Positions 57,055-64,000 of a stretch of 64,000 nucleotides of DNA are shown here, one piece after another. Both the position numbers and the translations under genes were made by a program. Under the pieces are notes generated by a model. It was not told where the DNA came from and did not search any database. It saw only the letters and a list, made by a program, of their open reading frames with translations. Within the stretch, counting starts at the first letter, position 1, and each line of letters begins with the position of its first letter. The DNA comes from Zarea fungicola (Eukaryota > Ascomycota > Sordariomycetes > Hypocreales > Cordycipitaceae). The DNA is taken from assembly GCA_900169235.1 (NCBI GenBank), contig FWCC01000243.1:62001-126000 (forward strand), read 5' to 3'.

Positions 57055-58440
57055 AAGAGCGGAACACTAGGTACCTGCGAGTATACTCTTGTATATCGGT
57101 TACAATCGTGTGCTGCGGTGGAAGAGAAAGCGTCTTAGTCTAGCTTGTCCCTAGATGATATTGGGACACTTCGCAATTGCGACTGCAATCTTCCTCCGCA
57201 AACCCTTTGGTTAGCGATTTGGCGCTCACTGTCATAAACCATTAGGTTGGCAATATATATATGATATTATGCCCACTATTATTGCTAGAACTGCTTCAAT
57301 AACCCGTACCTTTAGCGCCATAGCCTGACGGCATAGGTCTTCGTCATACTCACCTCTTGTGGCCTGTCCTTTGCGTTTCCGCCGCTGGCTTCCTGTGCCC
57401 TCCAGACTGGCAGTTAAATCTCTATCGCATACCTGCCGTTGGCTGTGGGTTTTCTTTCTTTAATATCGTGGATAATAACAACAATATGTGTGTCTATGCT
57501 TTGTTTTCTTTCCACAGCTAAGCCCGCCTCAATTATATATGAACTATAACCTAAGCCCCTGTCTACCGCCACTTATGGAGTCATTTTACCCAAACTACTC
57601 CATATCTCGTAGCAAAATGTGGCATAATATACATCCCATGCCTGGCCCAATATGAGGCGAAATGTACACACAGAACGTATTAAATAAACGATAAAGCCAG
57701 CCACCACTTCCTCATTCTGCTACATATTCTTCTACATATTATACAGCACATCAACAATTAGTACTATTTTTTCGTAAATATAATGTCCTGGCTGTTAGTG
57801 TCGGTTAACTGATCTATAACTTATTGAGATGATGTTGCTAACAAACCCCTACAATGATGATTCTAATCATCCATCCTACTCTATAGTATTAATCGTAATC
57901 ATAATCATAATAATAAGTAATGGTAAAATGGGAATGCATAAGCGCAAAGGTATGCAAGTCGATGTCATACGACATATGTGTGGCGCCTCGTCGTACTCCT
58001 GGGTACGAACTTTAGTGGTCAGGACTTTGAGCCCGCCCCCAGCAGCTAGAAGGATTTTCCCGTCGACACTCATGTTAAGTGTTGTAGTCAGATTCGCACC
58101 AACCTTGCTACTCCTAACCTCTCTAGACCGCCGGACCGGATCACGCCTCACGGTTCGATGGTGGGTGGGTGGAGTGTGCAAACCGTAGGCTCAGCACAGG
58201 TAGAATAACAGTTTCTTGAGTCGCCTATATATAACAGTGTCTGCTAGCAGCATAGGATTACTATTCTCAACATAGGAGGTAAAAAAGATACAAAGTAATA
58301 AAAAACCCTTTTAAATCGGTATAGTCTCCTAGCAACCAACATACTCCACACTATTCTATACAGCTTCTAAATCATCTCATTAGTGTTTAGCCTTTTGAGT
58401 GGCATTGAGTTTTCCTTACCCTGTATTCATATTTAAGAGA
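57055..58440. other. AT-rich gene-free stretch
   Basis: 1.4 kb. Short open frames near 57829-58188 on both strands show no known domain and contain low-complexity isoleucine runs. Confidence 0.45.
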
Positions 58441-58854
58441 CTAGCAGCCGCTGTCACTGCTTGCCTTGACAGAAAAGTAGATCTGCTCCCGCAGCGAGCT
58501 CCCAGCCCTAAGGCTTGGGCTTCCCTGGCAGCCAAAATTACCCTCTGGAAGTGTGGAGACTGCTGAACTTTTTGGGCAGTTGAAGTCCGTGTAAAAGCAA
58601 ACAAAGAAGCTATCCAGTGCATCAGTTGAGCCACCGCTATTCCAGTTGATAGACTGGACGCTTTTGACTCCAGAGGCGGTGCATGCTTGCGGTGCATTTC
58701 CACTTTGATTGATAACCTCGTCAAAGTGCAGAGTTCCAGCATCACAGTTTGTATCGTCGCCGGTGCTGCCATTTGAGTAGCCCTTCAGTGTCCAGGTTGC
58801 TGCGTAGGCCTGAGTTGCCAGGCAAGCAAAGAGCGGAAGTTGCTTAAACTGCAT
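58441..58854 (-). CDS. small cysteine-rich secreted protein (137 aa)
   Basis: Single-exon gene. The first ~19 residues (MQFKQLPLFACLATQAYA) are a clear signal peptide ending in AYA|A. The mature protein of about 118 aa has six cysteines (in DDTNC, PQAC, FFVC, FNC, NFGC and SDSGC), which could form three disulfides, with Ser, Gly and Asn-rich loops. This is the profile of fungal effector candidates or secreted antagonistic proteins; I do not recognise a family. The start at 58854 is preferred to the ATG at 58872 because it begins the signal peptide. A TATATA-type element lies about 120 bases upstream. The gene is flanked by AT-rich gene-free DNA. Confidence 0.72.
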   Translation of the reverse strand: MQFKQLPLFACLATQAYAATWTLKGYSNGSTGDDTNCDAGTLHFDEVINQSGNAPQACTASGVKSVQSINWNSGGSTDALDSFFVCFYTDFNCPKSSAVSTLPEGNFGCQGSPSLRAGSSLREQIYFSVKASSDSGC

Positions 58855-60960
58855 GGTGGTTGAAATAGGCAAACGGTGGAAACGAAGCTTTGATGGGGAT
58901 AGAAATTGATGATGAATGAGGTTGTTGATATCTTGAACTGACTGTGTACGGGGTTTCCTGCCTATTTATACCTTTTGACAGGTGCCATGAGAGCAGAACT
59001 ATATAGGTTAACAAAATGTACTGGATTACTTTTATCAACATTAGCATCCACTGTCGGCTTTGGGAGAATTTCCATGGAATTGAAAACCCGGTTTTTGACT
59101 CGAAAATACAAGGATGAATGTTCGTACTATTTTCTGACAAACTAAGGCGGACCATTTGCTCCATATAGCAGTTTGATTGCATTAGTAACTGCCCTATGAA
59201 GGGTATAGTACATAATATAGCTACACTTGGTATAATATTAAATGGTTTGTTACGGATGCATATCTTCTCCAATATTGTACTATAATGATAGTCGTATTAG
59301 ATGAAGTGTATTGCCTTGTTAGTATTCTATAGGATGCGAGTAGATTTCTCTATTGCTTTGATGAGGAGAGTCCTCTATAGTGTACCAGTAGTGAAAGATA
59401 TCCACCGCGTCAAATAGATGCCTCCATAAAGCCAATCAAGCGCTAATTTGGCCCGCAGTATACATGCGGTACCATTGAGCGAACTAAACTTAATCAAGCT
59501 GCATGCTACGAACTTTAGCTCGTGCTCTTTGTTGTTGACGTAGTACACTGGTTGTGACCAATAATCTAGCTATACTATGTATAACATGCTTATTGGCCAT
59601 AATGTACACATAGAGACGCGGAGCAATAAATAATAATAACCACTTGCCACTTGTAGCTGGTAAACTGTAACAGGCTGCCAGAACAACCGTCGGCTATTAC
59701 ACAAGATCATAACACACCTTGTAAAACAACAACCGCCAATTAGACAGAAATGAGCAAAAGAAACAAACCCAACTAAATCATGCCCTAGGCTATAAGCAAT
59801 TATAAATATATCTCTAGAGCTCTAACTAGTACGAAGTATAACAATGCAATACGCGCACCATTAGATCAGGTGTGCCAACCGGCGTTCCTAACGTTATGCC
59901 CCTGAGACCTAGGCATACCGTCTTACCAGTGGTATCCATTAGGAAGTCGCTAGGCACCAATAAGAAGCGCATAGGGTCACCTACCACTAAGTAACATATA
60001 ATAGAGATTTCATAAAACGCAGTATAGGTCTTAATTATACACCAAGAGGGAGGTGCCCACAGTCTAGGTCGATTTTCTCTGGCAGCACACTTAACTAAAT
60101 AAGATTTAGCAGCTACTAGGTAATAGACAGACATATAGAAATCTTCCCTCTAAGGTGACAAGGAGCCAACAGGGAAGTGTCCTATAGACCCATCCAAAGC
60201 AGGGGGACAGACACAAGCAATGTGGTCATTATCAATAACTAGGCGGACAATACAATATCCACACCAGAACCGGCAGCCTCAGCGCCAGGGTCGTTGCAGT
60301 GTCTGGAGTATACTGTACGCAGCAATTAAATGGACGTCCTCATGAACATTTTCCGACTTACTTGCAAGTATTATTGTTAATCTCAGTCAGTGTGGCGGAT
60401 TCCCGGTGGAATGTTCACCACAGCGTTAGACATCTTGCGAATCATGCGAATGAAGCCCATATTAAATTAAATTAATTAACTTGAGGAGAGTATTTGGATT
60501 TGGTAAATTAAACTAATCAAGTACATTAAACTCATGAAGAAAATTAAATAAATTAAATAAATTAAATTAAATTAAATTAAATAAATTAAATAAATTAAAT
60601 AAATTAAATAAATTAAATAAATTAAATAAATTAAAATATTCAAGTTAATTAAAAGAATCAAAAAAATAATACAACTAGCTACCTTATTTAATATAATAAT
60701 TATAAACCTTGGTATCAAATAAATTGGTCGATTCGATCGACCATTCGTAAGATGTCCAACCCTGGTTCACCATACAGTTAGCTATAGCTAGAGGAATTCT
60801 TCCTTTATATATATAAATTGATACGCAAGGAAAAAGCGAATAATAAATAAGAAAAATCCCACTTTCCTCCTTAGCTGCCATAATAACCTTTTATCAGCGG
60901 CAGGCTGCTGTCGGTCACGGCCTTAACCGACGGAAGCCTGCTGCGGCAGGAGTCAGGCCT
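58855..60960. other. AT-rich gene-free stretch
   Basis: 2.1 kb with no supported gene. A minus-strand frame at 59826-60134 has no recognisable domain. It contains the AAATTAAAT microsatellite at 60541-60635. Confidence 0.5.
60541..60635. repeat. AAATTAAAT-type microsatellite
   Basis: About 95 bp built almost only of AAAT/TAAAT units in tandem, with AT-rich imperfect copies on both sides (60460-60660). Confidence 0.9.
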
Positions 60961-61012
60961 CTCGGAAAGAGCTGCTTGACCTGACTCAGCAGTCATAACA
61001 GTTACCGAGGCC

Positions 61013-61090
61013 AATAAGGCTTTGCCGGCTTTACTCCTGATTCAAGGCAAAGCCTTGAAAGGTAAGTCACTCAAAAATGAGTGCCAGTGA
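61013..61090 (+). pseudogene. NACHT P-loop relic, related to the broken NLR at 50.5 kb
   Basis: The plus frame reads NKALPALLLIQGKALKGKS before a stop at 61088. It aligns with KKAPPALLVIKGKAFTGKS of the broken NLR around 50540-50600, and by eye about four in five bases match over ~60 bp. GKALKGKS is a degenerate Walker A. Nothing before or after can be joined, so it is a short decayed copy. Confidence 0.6.
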
Positions 61091-61544
61091 TGAAGACGTG
61101 GAAAAATGCCTGGATAATGATAGAAGGACGATGCCATTGCTGGACAAAGATAATAAGGATCTTTTAGAGAAAGTAAAAGAAAACTTTGGAATAAGATTTG
61201 AACTAGACTTGTCATAGGCATCAAGTTGGTGTAAGTTGTTTATATGACACCACAGTTCAAACTATAATGGTGCTGCTGTCAAATTTTTTATTTTTCATAC
61301 TACGCTGCACACGAACGGGAATACTAGAAAAGATATCTGACGCATGTTGAATCCATCTATCTGAGTTACTAATAAAATGAAGCAAAACTGTGTTGACTCT
61401 CAGTCTCGTGCTTCTCATCGAGCTAATGACGGACAAGCATTCCTGCCTACTCGCAGCCCTGGCATCGACACTCACTGGCACCCTTTCGTTGAAGGTATGG
61501 CTGGAATAACAGGTCAAAAGCCACGGCAGTCTCTGTAAAGGAGA
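61091..61544. other. gene-free stretch between P-loop relic and NLP gene
   Basis: 450 bp; no gene or repeat recognised. Confidence 0.4.
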
Positions 61545-62330
61545 TTAATCGCTGTAAGGGTTAAAACCCGGAACACCGTTGCCAGCTGCGGCTCTCAACG
61601 TGTCGCCGAACTCATCGTCCAATTTGGGGCCGATGCCACCCTTCCAGGTGTTGAGCATCTTATTGCGAAGATCAAGACTAGGCCAGTGATCCCAGCTAAC
61701 TAGCTCACTGCGGAAGAAGTATCCAAGGACGTTTTCAGGATGGGAGATGTCGTTATTATTTGCGACGCGGAAACAGTGGGTGGATGCGCCATCCTTGTGA
61801 TAGACCATGTACGGGTGTTTGTCGTATAGCTGAAAGCCGTTGTTGGTAGCGCCTCCATATCTCCCATGACAAGATGGCGCAACTCGCACAACCTCGTCAC
61901 CTCGCGTAAAAACAATAATATTTTCCCACTCATGACGATGTCCACCGAGGAAGGAACCGCCAACGGCCTGATCCTTCTCGAAATAGTACTCGTACATAAT
62001 GGCACAATAGCCGTTATTGCATCGCTTTCGAGAGTAGGTGTTACTGTATCGAAGTTGGAAAAGATCGCGGCATTGGCCCTGAGGCGTTGATGTTGCCCCC
62101 TTGCCAGGGTTGGTATAGCCGTTGGGGGAGATGGCGGCAGTATTGTAACAACTATCCCGGTCAAAATCGAGAAGCGGTTGAAAACGGATCTCCGTATTGT
62201 CGTAGCTTTGGCCCAATGGGACGATAATATCCCTCTTAGACAGAGAGGATGCGTCGTGGATATTGTCCGGCAATGGGCTGGCGCCAACGACAGCCAAAAG
62301 GCCACCAAGAGCAAGATAATTTATCTGCAT
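61545..62330 (-). CDS. NLP-family secreted protein (NPP1, necrosis/ethylene-inducing-like)
   Basis: Secreted protein of the Nep1-like family, which in cytolytic members binds plant sphingolipids (GIPC) and damages dicot cell membranes; non-cytolytic members and NLPs of non-plant-associated fungi also exist. Single exon, 261 aa from 62330. The signal peptide is MQINYLALGGLLAVVGASP, followed by a short KR-containing segment (SLSKRDI) that may be a pro-region. The family core is present: YEYYFEKDQ, the heptapeptide GHRHEWE (canonical GHRHDWE, with a conservative Asp-to-Glu change) and WDHWPSL further on. Six cysteines are in the mature part. The frame is intact. An in-frame ATG 153 bases upstream exists, but the signal peptide fixes the start. 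Whether it is toxic to any plant cannot be told from sequence. Confidence 0.9.
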   Translation of the reverse strand: MQINYLALGGLLAVVGASPLPDNIHDASSLSKRDIIVPLGQSYDNTEIRFQPLLDFDRDSCYNTAAISPNGYTNPGKGATSTPQGQCRDLFQLRYSNTYSRKRCNNGYCAIMYEYYFEKDQAVGGSFLGGHRHEWENIIVFTRGDEVVRVAPSCHGRYGGATNNGFQLYDKHPYMVYHKDGASTHCFRVANNNDISHPENVLGYFFRSELVSWDHWPSLDLRNKMLNTWKGGIGPKLDDEFGDTLRAAAGNGVPGFNPYSD

Positions 62331-64000
62331 GATGGAGATAGATAGACCGAATTGAATTATTCTGAGATGGATGCTGAGAATGAGGATGAGAAGTTCAGGG
62401 GGATGAGAACAGTTTGATACCCCCCCTTTTATATCTTTGCAGTGATTACGCTCCGAATATCGGTATCTGATGGCCCAGAGCATTCATATGCTCCAAAGTG
62501 CACGGAACGGCTTTTTCTTTTCGGAAAGACATTTCCAAAGACTTCATTCTGGGAGCGCGAGGAATGATTGCTGGGTCAGATTCGAGCTTAGCACCAACAT
62601 ATCATGTAGGGTGATTACAAACCGTGGAGTTGAGCCGGCACATGACGGATACCTGGGTTTCGTTTGTGCTCATTCCAGGTTAAAAGCCGGCAGGATATTA
62701 TCGTCGCATGAGGATGATGATGTGGGACTTCATACCTCTCTTCATACACAGACATCTATGGGTCTTTTTATGTAGCCAGGTTAGTTCATGATTCCAAATT
62801 GTTGAGAGGATCTAAATGCTGAAGGAGTTTAATCTCGTGAGCAAATTCCAGCCTTCTTCAGACCTTTAGGTTATTAACAACAGTGGAGCCTGGTAAGTCT
62901 GTCTTTTTTGGGTCCGTCTTACGGTTCCTAACCCAATTCTCTAAATATTCGAGTATTCTGCTTGTCTGCGAACCTAGGCAAACACTAATTAAAGGTCTAC
63001 ACCAAGTTTAATGCCGGTGCTAGGGGGCTATAATATTAGAACCTGAGTTTGAACATGCAAGATAAATAACCGTATATATTTCGTGCATAATAATTTATTG
63101 CAGTTGATTTATAGGCTGGCAGGTACTTAGGGCGAAGGGTACACTCCCGGCCCAAGAAATAATTTTGCATACTACTAATAAGAGCGGGTGAATAATGATT
63201 TATTTGCTAGAAAAAGCTCGGTATACATCGAGGTATTCCATAGCCCGAAAACCAAGTAACCGAGAAGGAAAAAGCAGTATGTGAAAATCTACGGAGCAGC
63301 TAGCTCATACTATGTTCTGTACATGAAAGAATAACCCAATTAGTCTGATCATTATATAAGTCTCGTCTAGTCCTAATATGGCTAGATTGCCCGGCTCTAA
63401 TTTCAACTAGCCCCCAATTTAAGCATAAGTCTTTGTACCTCGGTGTGCCACCTTCGTCTCTGCATGTGGACATTTGTGAGAGATTCCCCGCATTTAGTAC
63501 AGTTATGAATCTTGTCATAAGGCCCAGATAATGAGCTCGTCTTATTCTCTTATTCAAAGTGGGTTTATACATAAAAATGCATAACTTTCGGTCTAGACTA
63601 GGGATCCTAATGCGCCGCGTTGCCTGAGCAAGTACCCTTTTTTTTAATAACGTAAAAGGGAACAGAAAAAGCAAAACCACTCTTATTCTCATATTTATTT
63701 TGCTACATCAAAGCTTATTTTCAAGAATAAGCGAAATCCGCTAGAACCCTCCACAGAAGGTATAAGACGACCAAGCCTTGTAGGTCCTTTGCACCTACAG
63801 TGGGCCAAAATTAATTCTGTATTCCCACTTTAAATAAGAGAAAAAGAGAATAAGAACTTGTTATCTGGGCCTAATAAGCGAGCCAAGAGCGCGAGTTCGC
63901 TTCGGAGTTCGGAGTAAACCTAACGGCATTAGTGCCGAGGGTCAATTCCAAATCAGATTGATAAGATTTCATGAAGACGGGAATAGGGAACAGTCAATGT
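62331..64000. other. gene-free right edge
   Basis: 1.7 kb upstream of the NLP gene. The first ~150 bases should hold its promoter. Further right, short open frames on both strands show no known domain. Confidence 0.45.

Noticed and set aside
59826..60134. 102-codon minus-strand frame in the AT-rich block
   Set aside because: No recognisable domain; the weak likeness to retroelement sequence could not be supported by any motif.
1..64000. Telomere repeats, CRISPR arrays, rRNA and tRNA genes
   Set aside because: No TTAGGG arrays, no regularly spaced direct repeats and no convincing structural RNA were seen. A covariance-model scan would be needed to exclude tRNAs.

Overview
The window looks like nuclear DNA of a filamentous ascomycete (Pezizomycotina; Sordariomycetes/Hypocreales is my best guess from gene content, not proven). 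The genes carry many short introns (about 45-110 nt) with GTAAGT-like donors and CTAAC/TAG-type acceptors. The families are typically fungal: Zn(II)2Cys6 regulator, SesB-NACHT-WD40 NLR, KP4-like protein, NLP protein, ergothioneine synthase. Gene models below were spliced by eye and checked for reading-frame continuity. No tRNA, rRNA or CRISPR array was recognised.

Layout. 0.5-5.3 kb: a divergent pair, an allantoate/pantothenate-type MFS permease (-) and a FAAH/acetamidase-like amidase (+). 7-7.9 kb: a small alpha/beta hydrolase. 8-11.6 kb: gene-poor, with one dehydrogenase-like relic and low-complexity sequence. 11.7-20.8 kb: conserved metabolic or housekeeping genes: ergothioneine synthase Egt1, eIF2B-alpha, an aldo/keto reductase and a fructosamine-kinase-like protein. 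21.4-26.4 kb: a large NLR-type (STAND) protein with an N-terminal SesB-like hydrolase, a NACHT NTPase and a WD40-like C-terminus. 26.6-27.4 kb: dephospho-CoA kinase. 29.8-34.1 kb: a full-length ABCB multidrug transporter. 36 kb: a KP4-like secreted protein. 38.3-49.2 kb: GNAT acetyltransferase, HyuA-DUF917 fusion, NCS1 permease and Zn2Cys6 regulator, which together look like a catabolic cluster for a hydantoin-, ureide- or pyrimidine-like nitrogen compound.

49.7-64 kb: an AT-rich, gene-poor accessory region. It holds a broken PNP-NACHT NLR, an unrecognised protein, a secreted pepsin-like protease, an ankyrin relic, a small cysteine-rich secreted protein, a second NACHT P-loop relic and an NLP-family (NPP1) gene, with long gene-free stretches and an AAATTAAAT-type microsatellite between them.

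Themes. (1) Nitrogen scavenging: permease plus amidase at one end, permease plus HyuA-DUF917 plus regulator in the middle. (2) Self/non-self or immune-type NLRs: one near-intact gene and up to three relics. (3) Secreted interaction proteins in the AT-rich part. The most promising undescribed system is the 38-49 kb HyuA-DUF917/NCS1/Zn2Cys6 block. The most interesting single gene is the NLR, whose best-looking last intron breaks the reading frame.
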